NCBI RefSeq assembly: GCF_037325665.1
Contig: NC_090254.1
Coordinates: 19,992,216 to 20,056,215 of the forward strand
Length of the DNA stretch: 64,000 bases
Direction: 5' to 3'
Source: Littorina saxatilis
Taxonomy: Eukaryota > Mollusca > Gastropoda > Littorinimorpha > Littorinidae
A model generated the notes under the pieces. That model worked only from the letters and a program-made list of their open reading frames with translations. It made no database searches and had not been told where the DNA came from. Numbering within the stretch: position 1 is the first letter of the stretch; every line of letters starts with the position of its first letter. Below, one piece after another: positions 1-11,481 of the stretch. A program made the translations under genes and the position numbers.

Positions 1-193
1 TTGTTCCTTTGTTTATCACTTTCATGTTTGAAGTTAATACATTCTTTCAACAGGCTGTAAGTTCCGCATATTTTTGTCAGAACAATATGCCGCACCGACA
101 ACTCTGTTGAATTCTTAGCCATTATTTTCCAATACGAAGGCCATGACCTGAAAAAGAAACATCATTAGAGTATAAATCTTACCCTATATGTTA

Positions 194-1618
194 TCAGTCA
201 GCACTGGCCCGTAGTGTGGACAGGAAAGAGCGAACCTCGTCACAGTCGACGAGCTGGGACTGTAGGGCTGTGGACAGGTACCACAGAACGTCGTCATCTC
301 TGCCGCCACTCGCCTGACACTCTTCATCCTCGGACTTCTCCACTGACATGGACACTGAAGTCCCCGCTGTGGATGCTGCTAACGGTTCTTTGCCGTTCTT
401 CTCCAGCGACTCCAGCAGTTGCCTCTCCTGCCGCTTCCTCCGCTTCTCTGCCATCACGTTGAAGGTGTAGAGGAAGGGGTTGAGCGCCGAGTTGAGCGGC
501 AGCACGAAGATGGCCAAAGCCACGTTGACCTCGCCAGGGACAGGAACGCCCCCTGAGGCAAGCAGACCCAGAAGTCCGATGGGGAACCAGCAGAGAAAGT
601 CCGACACGGCCACGGTGATGAGGCGTCGCGCTATGGTCATGTCCTGCAGCTTCTTGTTGGTGTCCACAGTGATGAGGCGTCGCGCTATGGTCATGTCCTG
701 CAGCTTCCTGTTGCTGTCCACGGTCATGGTGTTGGTCTGCACAGACAGGTAGATGGACACCTGCCCGCCAGCGATCAGCAGGAACAGGAGGAAGTTGAAG
801 ACGATCATCACGCCGAAGGAGTAGCCTTGACCCTCGAACTCTTGTCTGGTAACCGGCAGGGGGACGCAGATCCCTGTCTGGCTGTAGAACTGCCAGTGCG
901 GCACAAGGAGAGGGGCCACCCCCAGCACGATGCCCAAAACCCAGGTCAGTGCACAAGCTACAGTGGCGGACTTCCTGTAGAACTTCCGGCGGCTGAGAGG
1001 AAAACGGAGAACAATGAACCTCTCCAGCGTGATAAGACAGATGGTAATGGCTGACACTTTGTTGGACAACAAAAAGAGAAACCCCGCTATGCTGCAAGGC
1101 ACACTGGAGGTCCAGTCTTGCTCGTACTGGTAGTAACTGCCGCGGTACACATGGTCAGCCCCGCCTATGAAAGCCAGGTAGACTCCCATCAAACAGTCCG
1201 CCATGGATAAGTTGCTGACAAACGTGTTGAAACCAGACGTAGACTGGATTTTGTGGAACCAGTTCCTGGAGAGGAAGCAGCACACATTGCCCATGATGGA
1301 GGCAACACAGATGAACCAGAGGAACGCTCTGTAGGAGTCAGCCCTCAACAGGTCGGCGCAAGACGATATCTCGTCCTCAGGGGCGAAGCAAAACTCCTTC
1401 TCAAATCCTTCAGGGAGCATCCCAGGACAGCAAGGCTTGTAGTTGTCCACATAGATCACACGGAGGTTGATCATTGCTTTGAACACGTCTTGTGGGTAGC
1501 TGCTTACTGGGTTTCCACGCAGGTCAACCTCGGCTAACGTTGGGATGAACTGAAAACTGTCAGCTAAAGCCTTTACTCTGATGAAAGATACATTGATGGT
1601 TTGGAGGGAGAACAAGCG
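194..1618 (-). CDS. Leucine-rich-repeat rhodopsin-like GPCR (LGR / relaxin-receptor / GRL101-like), terminal coding exon
   Basis: A plasma-membrane receptor with a leucine-rich ectodomain and a class A seven-helix domain. The open frame codes for about 473 residues. The last LRR units (residues 1-60) lead into a Cys-rich hinge (CC at 62-63, C76, C86). The helices are TM1 97-118, TM2 129-150, TM3 with C174 and LERF at 197-200 in the DRY position, TM4 216-237, TM5 265-290, TM6 334-354 with FLCWFP, and TM7 with NPFLY at 379-383. A charged tail ends at TGA 194-196. The frame has no ATG at its left; it begins after AG at 1619-1620, so this is the last exon of a longer gene or a broken copy. Residues 298-333 are a tandem 18-residue repeat. 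The ligand cannot be told from the sequence. Confidence 0.85.
   Translation of the reverse strand, partial: RLFSLQTINVSFIRVKALADSFQFIPTLAEVDLRGNPVSSYPQDVFKAMINLRVIYVDNYKPCCPGMLPEGFEKEFCFAPEDEISSCADLLRADSYRAFLWFICVASIMGNVCCFLSRNWFHKIQSTSGFNTFVSNLSMADCLMGVYLAFIGGADHVYRGSYYQYEQDWTSSVPCSIAGFLFLLSNKVSAITICLITLERFIVLRFPLSRRKFYRKSATVACALTWVLGIVLGVAPLLVPHWQFYSQTGICVPLPVTRQEFEGQGYSFGVMIVFNFLLFLLIAGGQVSIYLSVQTNTMTVDSNRKLQDMTIARRLITVDTNKKLQDMTIARRLITVAVSDFLCWFPIGLLGLLASGGVPVPGEVNVALAIFVLPLNSALNPFLYTFNVMAEKRRKRQERQLLESLEKNGKEPLAASTAGTSVSMSVEKSEDEECQASGGRDDDVLWYLSTALQSQLVDCDEVRSFLSTLRASAD
611..718 (-). repeat. 54-bp in-frame tandem duplication inside the GPCR exon
   Basis: Units 611-664 and 665-718 differ at only a few bases. 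They encode two copies of an 18-residue stretch containing KLQDMTIARRLI, which forms the end of intracellular loop 3 and the inner end of TM6. LGR-family receptors normally have one. Confidence 0.95.
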
Positions 1619-1745
1619 CTAAAATGGGGTGCCGGACAACAGAGGTAGTCTACTGTGTGACAAATCCAGCCTCTCAAGCCGGAACTGTCTCTTGTCAGAT
1701 GTGCCGCCTGTCAAAGATGTAGGGATGTTGCTACATATTCATACC
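1619..1745 (-). other. LRR-like coding frame upstream of the GPCR exon
   Basis: The receptor frame continues leftward on the minus strand through TAG at 1619-1621 into an LRR-like stretch (RLERLDLSHSRLPLL), then meets a stop near 1740. Either 1619-1620 is the AG of a splice acceptor and the resemblance is old exon sequence, or the locus carries an in-frame stop and is damaged. Confidence 0.45.
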
Positions 1746-2178
1746 TATAGGACAAATGTTCTAGCTCTTCAGCATCAATAAGACATTTGACCGCTTTCAA
1801 AAATTTCAATAGGACCTCAGAATTGTTTCATTTTCAAGAATGACGCTCGCAGTGTTCCCCTCTGTTTTTGACCCTAACGTAGCACAGGATGCCGGTGAAT
1901 AAATAAACGTGTTCAGCTTTTGTTGAACTTTGGCAGGCTTTATTTTTATTTTTCGGTGGCGTAACTCAGTGCGCTTCGTCAAAATGTCTCGAACTGAAAG
2001 CAAAAGCAGACGCAAGACTAAGTCAGTTGGAGTTGTCTTCCATACTCCTAACTTTAATGTGCTGCAGACGCATGAGACGGGTGTCACCCAAACGCAAGAT
2101 CCGCATTGCACAATTTCAGTGCACCTGTACGCGAGAGTGCTTGGTCGCTTTTTGAAAATGTGTATCTTGAAAGGAACA

Positions 2179-2428
2179 TTATAAGATGTTTGATGGGTTG
2201 TTGACAGACCAGCTTTTTTGTCGGTCCGAGAGGGAGCATATTATAAGATGTTTGATGGGTTGTTGACAGACCAGCTTTTTTGTCGGTCCGAGGGGGAGCA
2301 TATCGTCTTTTGTTTCATATTTATTGACCAAGGTCGAAGGCCGCGGTCAATAAATATGAAACAAATGTCGATATGCCCCTCGAGGACCGACAAAAAAAGC
2401 TGGTCTGTCAACAAACCAACAAACATCG
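2179..2428. mobile_element. Foldback (palindromic) element with a duplicated left arm
   Basis: The left arm (about 2244-2330) is the reverse complement of the right arm (2345-2427), meeting around 2335 in a near-perfect hairpin. The outer left arm is also present as a 62-bp direct duplication (2179-2240 and 2241-2302, one mismatch). No coding content. Superfamily unassigned. Confidence 0.75.
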
Positions 2429-2429
2429 T

Positions 2430-3386
2430 TTTTGTCATCATTTTGGTGGTGAGAAAATAAGTGCACAATCAACCCAGGGAGCCATGCTTTGAAACACGGG
2501 TTCCGTGCTGATAACCACACGAGTCCCGGTTTGATAACCACTGGCAATCAAAGCTGGCGTGTGAAAGCAACTTTCTGTGTTTTTGAGTTCATTAAATGTT
2601 GGGATGAATATGTCAGGTTTGAGGATGCACAGTTCTGTAGGTTCATCTCGGTATTCCACCCCCTCGGCTTTCTGTTGTAAATATTAAGCTGAGTGATCGA
2701 ATGTGGAAGCCACGTTTGGTCAAAGGTCACAGAAGATTTGCGTCGTGCAGCGAAGGAAAGAATCGCGATCTTGTTTCCGACTCCGTACCTCTTTGTTTTT
2801 CATTAGACCTGTCATTCTGCTTGCTCGACTTTGTTAGATGTTTGCGTTATCCCCGAGTACGCTAGTACAAGGGCTCAGCAGACTTTAATTGTGTGTCTGT
2901 GTGTCTGTGTGTCTGTGTGTCTTTCTCCACTTAACAGCTTATTTCTGGGAAACTACTGGGCGCAGTTCGTTCAAAAGTTGATACACTAACTTGATAATAG
3001 GTCCGATTGATCGTATTAAAACTTCATAATGTTACCTGGGACCTAAATGCGAAATAAACCACAAAAACGACTTGGCCGTAGGAGGAGTTCACACCGGCGG
3101 GGCAACACGCAGCCATTGACCTGATAGAACAGCCGAACGCGTCACACAAAAATACTTCATGACAAAGTTACACGCAAAGCGAAAGAGACTTTGACGTCAT
3201 TTACTTTTGTTCGGAATTTTCCGTCTGTTCGTAGCTTGTCAGTGAAGACTCGGGTCCAGCGCGAGCGTTTTTTTTTATCTTGTTGCTATTTTCTTTGCTT
3301 TTATTATTGTTTCTTATTTGTGCTTCGTTTATCGATACGACGTCTTGTGCACGGGTCAAAATGTGTGTGTCAGGGGTCGTTTTTTT
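2430..3386. other. No gene recognised
   Basis: Only a short TGTGTGTC microsatellite (about 2889-2925) and T-rich sequence are seen. There is no supported exon on either strand. Confidence 0.5.
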
Positions 3387-3462
3387 GGCTCACGTAAGTG
3401 TAGTCTATGCGATGCTAAACTTTGTCTGTCTGTGCGTGCGTGCGTATGTATGTATGTATGTA

Positions 3463-4467
3463 CTAGATGATTACCCGCTTCGCCGGGTACCGGCTTCGCC
3501 GGGAAGAAGTAGAGCCGAATACCAGGCTGCGCCAGGGACCCGGCTCTGCCGGGTGTACGCCGGCTTCGCCGGCGCACGAAGGAAAGGAGATAAACGCGCA
3601 AAACACTGGAGACCTTCTAAAAATAGTAACGTGCAGTGACCTTCTAAAAATAGTAACGTAGTAACGGGAATATGTATTGACGCCACACGGAGGAAGGGAG
3701 ATAATCGCGGCTGAAAACACTGGAGAAGATAAGGAAGAGTTACTGGTAGTGGATTCCAACACAAACAAGAGGCGAAGCCTTCAAGGCTCACGTAAGAAAT
3801 AGACAAACAGTAACACAAACTCAATCACTCCGTCACACATACACACCCACACACACAGTAAGCTTAGGTGACACTGTGCAAGAAAGAGAGACACTAGATC
3901 TAGATCTGTCTGTGTCTGCATGTAGCCTACTTACAGGGACACGACTGCCAAATAGTCTCGGCCCGCTCAAAATAACAATGACCGAGACCACACACACCGC
4001 GCGAGAGAGAAAGACTACAGGGAGGCATGCCGTCATGATGCATTAATTGACGTCAAACACTTTTGACCGTGACGTAATCTTATGTGAGCTTTATCCATAG
4101 TCTTGGATAACCACTCACACATAGACTCGGAAATGTTAAAGTTTCTACCACAGACATACACACACACACGCACACACGCACAAACGCACGCACAGACAGA
4201 CAAAGTTACGATCGCATAGGCTACACTTACGTGAGCCAAAAACAAAAAACAAAAACAAAATCGGTTCAGCGCGCACAGCGCTGCGCGCTGAGAGCACGTG
4301 TTAAAACTATCTCTTCGATGAGGTTGTGTCCGGGGTGTAGCTGAATACGGTGTCCAAATTTGAAAAAAATCCACCGAGAACTTTGGCCGTGCATCGCGAG
4401 AAACTGGTGACAGACAGACAGACAGACAGACAGACACTAGTCGTATATATATATATATATATATAGA
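3463..4467 (-). mobile_element. Helitron-like non-autonomous element, family D copy 1
   Basis: Read on the minus strand it starts TCTATATATATA..ACGAC and ends with a GC-rich hairpin (CCCGGCGAAGCGGG) followed within about 10 nt by CTAG. The flanking bases are A and T with no target duplication. These are the ends and target described for Helitrons. No Rep/helicase is encoded. A family E element sits inside it. Confidence 0.7.
3764..4237 (-). mobile_element. Family E element nested in Helitron-like copy 1
   Basis: Starts AACAAGAGGCGAAGCC and ends at the hairpin CTTACGTGAGCC. It is absent from the matching place in family D copy 2 (near 31,390-31,405), so it inserted later, between A and A, without a target duplication. 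It contains CA/TG microsatellite tracts. Confidence 0.7.
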
Positions 4468-4830
4468 TGTATACTGTATGTCTGTGGTAGAAACTTTAAC
4501 ATTTGACTAAACACCGAAATACTCATTTCACCTGGTTATTTTTCAAGCACCATCTTCAAAATATTGAGGCAATGATCCACATTGTGTCGGCATGTGTGTA
4601 GTTAAGCGTGTATCCAAAGAAAACGGGTGGTGGGGTTTTTTGAAGGGGTACAAGCAGTTGACTGGTTTCTGTCGTGTGTGGTATGTAGACCAGGTCAGGT
4701 GTCAAGACCAGGTCAGGGGTCGCGCGAAGGATCATGTGGTATAGATTCACTTCTCCAGTTCTCACTTCTGCATTCGCCGATTCGGGGAAGACGATTTCAT
4801 GTTGTTCGGTTTCTAAGCTCCAGAAAAGTA

Positions 4831-5574
4831 AGTAAGCTTACACAGGAAAAGAGCCGTAGGTGCTACTGAGTTACTGATCGGACTGAGTTGGGGGTAAACG
4901 CTAGGTAAAGTTAAGGATTGTTTGGTGCTTTGTTTCAGTGATGGGTCACAGTTTGTTTACTTGCTTTCCATGTATTATAGTGTAAATAAAACCTTGTAAC
5001 TGTTTCCTATGAGTTGTGGTGAACACCACTGTACGTACGAGAGGTGAGCGTGAACATGCGTGTGTCGGTGAAAGAACGTAAGTGTGTGAGCTTGGTTTTG
5101 TGTCATGATTGTAAGTCTGCCTCTCCTTGACTGTTGTCCTGTAAACATGTGTTGTTAAAACTGTACGTGGCAAATTCTAACATCCAAAACACACATCACA
5201 ATATTCATGTAACACACAGTCTAGATTACTAAGAAACACACAGGGTTTCAAGTCCTCTGAATACCGAGGTCGGCTAGTATTGTAGGCACATGTATTGAAC
5301 ACAACGCGAGGCATAGACTAAACTGATTGTGCAACTACATTACATAGGGCTAGAGTAAAGGAAGATAAATAGTTGCTCTCCTCGGCAATCTTCAGCCTCC
5401 CCCTGAGAACAAATAATGAGGATACGGACCCTCTCTAGGGCTCCGGTTACACCCCAAAAATTGAAACTCAATGTAAATTAAAGAAATGCACTATAAACAT
5501 ATTTTTATTTTTTGGCTGGGGGGGGGGGGGGGGGTTCCGGAAACCCCAACCCCCCCCCCCTCCCCCTCGTCCGC
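4831..5574. other. No gene recognised; G/C homopolymer tract at the right
   Basis: AT-rich sequence without exon-like features. Around 5519-5575 a poly-G run, a GGTTCCGGAA stretch and a poly-C run look like the ends of a short hAT-like element similar to ones near 55,650 and 60,782. Confidence 0.4.
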
Positions 5575-5579
5575 CCCTG

Positions 5580-5774
5580 AGATATGATATGTTTGGATTA
5601 AAAACACGCTCAGAAAGTTAAAACGAAGAGAGGTATGCTAACAGCGCAACCGCTACCGCGCCAAACAGGCTCGTCACTTTCACTGCCTTTTCCACTAGCG
5701 GCGGACTACGTTCAATTTCATTCTGTGAGTTCCACAGCTTGACTGAATGTAGTAAAATTTCGCCTTACGCGACT
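5580..5774 (+). mobile_element. Family A Helentron-like element, terminal fragment
   Basis: Matches only the last ~200 bp of family A (from the GATATGATATGTTTGGATT motif to TTCGCCTTACGCGACTT). It directly abuts a full copy in the same orientation, a head-to-tail arrangement. Confidence 0.7.
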
Positions 5775-5779
5775 TTTTA

Positions 5780-6628
5780 TATTTAGTCAAGTTTTGACTA
5801 AATATTTTAACATCGAGGGGGAATCGAAACGAGGGTCGTGGTGTATGTGTGTGTGCATGTGTGTGTGTGTGTGTGTGTGTGTGCGTGCGTGCGTGTAGAG
5901 CGATTCAGACCAAACTACTGGACCGATCTTTATGAAATTTGACATGAGAGTTCCTGGGATTGATATCCCCATACGTTTTTTTCATTTTTTTGATAAATGT
6001 CTTTGATGACGTCATATCCGGCTTTTCGTGAAAGTTGAGGCGGCACTGTCACGCCCTCATTTTTCAACCAAATTGGTTGAAATTTTGGTCAAGTAATCTT
6101 CGACGAAGCCCGGGGTTCGGTATTGCATTTCAGCTTGGTGGCTTAAAAATTAATTAATGACTTTGGTCATTAAAAATCTGAAAATTGTAAAAAAAAAAAT
6201 AAAAATTTATAAAACGATCCAAATCTACGTTTATCTTATTCTCCATCATTTGCTGATTCCAAAAACATATAAATATGTTATATTCGGATTAAAAACAAGC
6301 TCTGAAAATTAAATATATAAAAATTATTATCAAAATTAAATTGTCCAAATCAATTTAAAAACACTTTCATCTTATTCCTTGTCGGTTCCTGATTCCAAAA
6401 ACATATAGATATGATATGTTTGGATTAAAAACACGCTCAGAAAGTTAAAACAAAGAGAGGTACAGAAAAGCGTGCTAACCTTCTTAGCGCAACTACTACC
6501 CCGCTCTTCTTGTCAATTTCACTGCCTTTGCCATGAGCGGTGGACTGACGATGCTACGAGTATACGGTCTTGCTGAAAAATGGCAGCTACTTGACTAAAT
6601 ATTGTATTTTCGCCTTACGCGACTTGTT
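5780..6628 (+). mobile_element. Family A Helentron-like non-autonomous element, copy 1
   Basis: About 850 bp. The left end is the palindrome ATTTAGTCAAGTTTTGAC. A (TG)n tract follows, and the right end is TTACGCGACTTGTT. Near the right end the inverse motif CTTGACTAAAT forms subterminal inverted repeats with the left end. Hairpin end, subterminal repeats and internal microsatellite are the layout of DINE-1/HINE and molluscan Pearl elements. No coding potential. Confidence 0.7.
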
Positions 6629-7100
6629 GTTATTGTTTTCAGTGTGTTATTTTTCCATGCAACATATTTCCATGCAAAGCACAAGGGAAGTAACTCTTCT
6701 TTCAACCAAATGGCCTTGACGGTTGGGGTGTGAATGATACGTGTAATGTGATTGGTGGAAGAAATGGACAACCGTGGCTGATTGGCTCATCTGTGCACAC
6801 CTCCCACGGCCGTGTTTACTGCAGGAACTTTACGCCGAAGCAATAATTGTAAAGAAATAGTCATATTTTCACTTCTTTTATCAGCCGCTTACATTAGACA
6901 AACACATAATTCTGTTTCGACTGCCCTTTCTTGCAAGAAAATGCATATAAAATGTGATTTCCACGAAATCTAGTTTTTGCTGCGGTGCATTTATTTTACG
7001 ATAGTGCTGTGATTATCTGCCCCTGACATAGTTCTTGTGACCTGCTGGAAAAGTTTTGGCTGCAACTACGACGTGAATCTGATTATCTGCAAGCTCCGCG
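6629..7100 (+). promoter_or_regulatory. Putative promoter and 5' UTR of ALDH4A1
   Basis: The only unique sequence between the repeat ending at 6628 and the start codon at 7101. A TATAAAA motif lies at 6946-6952. An in-frame TGA at 7080-7082 shows the protein does not begin further upstream in this exon. The transcription start cannot be fixed, and an upstream non-coding exon is possible. Confidence 0.35.
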
Positions 7101-7141
7101 ATGTCGACGTTAATTACAAGACATGCATCCAAATGCCTCAG
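7101..7141 (+). CDS. ALDH4A1: ALDH4A1 coding exon 1 (start codon, mitochondrial presequence)
   Basis: ATG with G at -3 and the first in-frame Met after an upstream TGA. It encodes MSTLITRHASKCL, rich in basic and hydroxyl residues with no acidic ones, as expected for a matrix-targeting peptide. Donor GTAACT; phase 2. The next 2.9-kb intron holds a hAT-like element with a family A insertion. Confidence 0.85.
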
Positions 7142-9838
7142 GTAACTGTGATGTCGTTTGTTGTTATAATTTTAGATATGCAGTCCTTGTTTGTCTGAGA
7201 AATGTAAAGTAGGTCTGTGGCATTGACATGTTCTCGCCGCAAAATCTGTGTCACTGTGACGCAGTATATTGGTACATACGGCAAAGGAAACATCGGGTTG
7301 TATGTATGTTTTTGACAATCGCTGTTTGTTTTAAGCAGCGATCAGAAGAAATATTATGCAGGATGTTTGTCGTTAAATAAACAGGCAAAAAAAGGGTCGG
7401 TTTTCGTTGCAATGCCCAGTCTGTCACTTCCATGGTCCACTCAATGTATCGTCTGCTCGGAGAGAGAAGTTAACCTGGAGAATGGTGACAGAGGTCACAT
7501 GTAACATGTGTCACAAAAGGTTTAGTGACTCCAGACCAAGGGGAGAGGGGAGCATAGTGTCTTGGCAAAAACTGACATGAACAGTGCAAGCTTTCTGCAA
7601 CTGTTATTGGGGCTTGAAAAATGCAGTGTCTTGATCAAGTTAATGCAGTATGTACAGTGCAAACCCCCTCCCCCCCCTCCCTCCCCATTTAAGACCTCCA
7701 AAGGCTGAGAAAATCAGGTCTTAAAAAGGAGAGTCATGAAATGGGGTAAATTTACAGGTGTAAAGAAAATCTGAGAAAACACGTACTAGCTTTCTTAAAC
7801 CAGAGACATAGATAGATGTCTCTGCTTAAACTTAAAGGGGGGGTCGAAGTAGTCGATCTTCAATGACTGACACCAACACTGTAAACTTTCTGCAATTGTC
7901 AGTGAAGCTGGAAAAATTGAGTATATTAATTAATGCAGAGACATATGTGTACATGCATATGTTACTGTAGTAACACAATTCACAGACTCCTTTACGACTG
8001 TGCACGCATGCACTAAACAGGATGGTTGTACACTATATGGGTTTAGGCCGACTGATTTAATCAAGTTTCAGCAGCCTCATGCAGTTCAGGTTACACTCAT
8101 TACCATATATGAATCATAATGCACGTTGTAAACCAGCAGTAATGGCTGCAGCTACGCTTGCATGGACTTTTTTTAATTTTTTTTATAAAGGCATTGCATT
8201 AGAGTTCTGCAGCTGTCACTTATAATATTTTGTACAGTCTACATATGGATGCTTTCATATTACTATAAGTACATTAGTCATAATTATGTATGCAGCTACA
8301 GGGGTCGACACTAACTTATTTGGCCTGGGGCCACACTGGCCCCAGAGATGGAAATTGCTGGGGCGGAAAACAAAAATCTGGGGCCCACTCTCAGTATTCA
8401 CGTGCGGCAATGCATTGTCTGTTTTTCTTCATGTACTGAAGCCAGGGAAATTCTTTCAACCATTTGACATTGAAATTACGACAGCGTTTCACGCTTTTGG
8501 CTGCATCGGTCTCCTTTTTATATTTAGTCAAGTTTTGACTAAATATTTTAACATCGAGGGGGAATCGAAACGAGGGTCGTGGTGTATGTGCGTGTGTGTG
8601 TGCGTGTGTGTGTGTGTGTAGAGCGATTCAGACTAAACTACTGGACCGATCTTTATGAAATTTGACATGAGAGTTCCTGGGTATGAAATCCCCGAACGTT
8701 TTTTTCATTTTTTTGATAAATGTCTTTGATGACGTCATATCCGGCTTTTCGTGAAAGTTGAGGCGGCACTGTCACGCCCTCATTTTTCAACCAAATTGGT
8801 TGAAATTTTGGTCAAGTAATCTTCAACGAAGCCCGGACTTCGGTATTGCATTTCAGCTTGGTGGCTTAAAAATTAATTAATGACTTTGGTCATTAAAAAT
8901 CTGAAAATTGTAAAAAAAAATAAAAATTTATAAAACGATCCAAATTTACGTTTATCTTATTCTCCATCATTTGCTGATTCCAAAAACATATAAATATGTT
9001 ATATTCGGATTAAAAACAAGCTCTGAAAATTAAATATATAAAAATTATTATCAAAATTAAATTGTCGAAATCAATTTAAAAACACTTTCATCTTATTCCT
9101 TGTCGGTTCCTGATTCCAAAAACATATAGATATGATATGTTTGGATTAAAAACACGCTCAGAAAGTTAAAACAAAGAGAGGTACAGAAAAGCGTGCTATC
9201 CTTCTTAGCGCAACTACTACCCCGCTCTTCTTGTCAATTTCACTGCCTTTGCCATGAGCGGTGGACTGACGATGCTACGAGTATACGGTCTTGCTGAAAA
9301 ATGGCATAGCGTTCAGTTTCATTCTGTGAGTTCGACAGCTACTTGACTAAATATTGTATTTTCGCCTTACGCGACTTGTTTTGTTTCTCTCCACCCCGAG
9401 GCTGTTCTTCATCTTCATTTCCATGTCTTTTTACACCAGGGATGTGTCGCGAAATTTTGCGTTTGGCATTTGAAGGCGATATACTTATCTCTCACGCTAA
9501 AGAGCGCAATCTGGGAGTTATTTCCCTTGTGGCATTGTCCTTCGACGATTTCAATTGGTTTTTTTTCTTGACTGTGTCGCAAATTTCAGTGACGACTTTG
9601 ACTGGCGATTTTTAGTGATTGGCTCTGGCATTAGAATTCTCGGTTTGTCATTGTTGGAATTAATCCTGGGGCGGAGTGGGCCCCAAGCTTCGGCAATGTT
9701 TGGGGCGGAACACAAAACTCTGGGGCCCCCGCTTGTGTCAAACCCTGAGCTATATGTCAGTTCATAGTGCATGTTTAGAAACAAAGTTCGTTCATACGAG
9801 TATGAATGCAAAAAGTACATAATTATGGTCTTGTCCTG

Positions 9839-9874
<36 letters not shown>

Positions 9875-11416
9875 ATGGTATATTATAATGTTCTCTATGT
9901 GCGTCAATGGTTTCATGTTCTAAAATTTCCCAGAAGATTTTGCATCTCACAGGCATCAAAGGCTTTCCTTTTTAATACTGTGTCTATTCCTTTTACACAG
10001 GCACAGCCTGTCAGGGCGTCAGATGTCTTCGCTGAAGGGTTATCAGGCAGTGAATGAACCTTTGCTTGAGTATCGCCCTGGTAGCAAGGAGAGCAAGGAG
10101 TTGGAGGAGACCCTCAAGCGCTATGAGGGAACAGTCTTTGATATCCCCATTGTCATCGGGGATGAGGAAATCAGAACAAAAGACGTCAAGGCCCAAGTTC
10201 GAGTAAGTTTAGTGGAGTGAGAGAAGGGATGACCAAATCGTTCGCCCGATCGCCAGGGGCGAGTAAAAAATCAGCCTGGCTAGTAGAAACTGCCTGGCAA
10301 CTCGCCTGGCTGGCCAGTGAAAATGTTGGTCAAATGCAACACTTTTGGTTGTAAAATCATGTTTGAAAGCCATATAAACACTGCATATGAAGCAACTGTG
10401 GGCCAGCGACATTTTGGGTGAGCTTAAGTGACTTTCTTGAAGTTACTCGCCGGGCTGGCGAGTTAACATTTTGAAATTTGGCCATCCCTGGAATGAGAGT
10501 TTGCATTTGATTACAGCTAGCCTGAGTGAGGGTAACTGTGTGAAGTGTTTATTCACAGTAGACCTATCACAAGCTAAAAGTGGTACAGTGGAACCCCCCT
10601 TTTAAGATCTCAAAAAATCTGAGAAAATGCGATCTTAAAAATGGGGGGGGTCTTAAAATGGGGGTAATTTTACAGGGTTTATGAACAGTCTGAGAAAAAG
10701 GAGGGAGTCTTGAATTGGGAGGTAGGGGGGAGGGGTCTTAAAAGGGGGGGTTCCACTGTAGTGTAGACAATGCTTTGGCACCTAACACAGAGAGGAAAGT
10801 TCTCTGCTTATCGGTTCATGTCTTCACCATCCATAATTAAGCAGAGAAGACCTTATTAATATGCATTCTCCATTTCTTTAGGCTAGATGAGCAGATTTTC
10901 AGGACTGGCAAATTCATATAAGCTCACCTTATTCGATTCGAGTGAAATTGTCCTATTCATTGTTTGTCATTAATTCTTCATGTCTTGATCATCATTCATC
11001 ATACACAATTTGATTCTGCTTCTCTTCTGCTGGAATTAAATATTGACTAATGACTAGTTACAATTATACAGTTAGTTAAGGAAAAACTAATATGATCACT
11101 GAAAATGTAATCTGTCGTATGTGTTTGTGTTGCAGCCTTTCGATCATCAGAAGAAAGTAGCCACATTTTACTACGCAACTCCAGTAAGTAGTTAACTCAT
11201 TTTCATTTCATAAGGTTTTACAGAATATTTTATTGGCCAAGTTTGAGAATTCGTCTTGACAGTTGCGGTTTACACTCCATTCACTCTAGCCAAGCACACC
11301 AACATACACAGCTATACAAAACAAAAAAATACATTCAACGACATCATTTAAACAAAATACACTAACATAAACACCATAATCACTATATATAACATCAAGC
11401 ATCAGTCACACGCATA

Positions 11417-11481
<65 letters not shown>

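Larger units (their letters stand above)
3387..4830 (+). mobile_element. Family E Helentron-like element, split by a Helitron-like insertion
   Basis: The left piece (3387-3462) starts with the hairpin GGCTCACGTAAGTGTAG. The right piece (4468 to about 4830) resumes with the GGTAGAAACTTTAACATTTG region. Both align with the uninterrupted copy at 35,808-36,496. The intervening 3463-4467 is an inserted element. The far end of this copy is missing. Confidence 0.7.
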
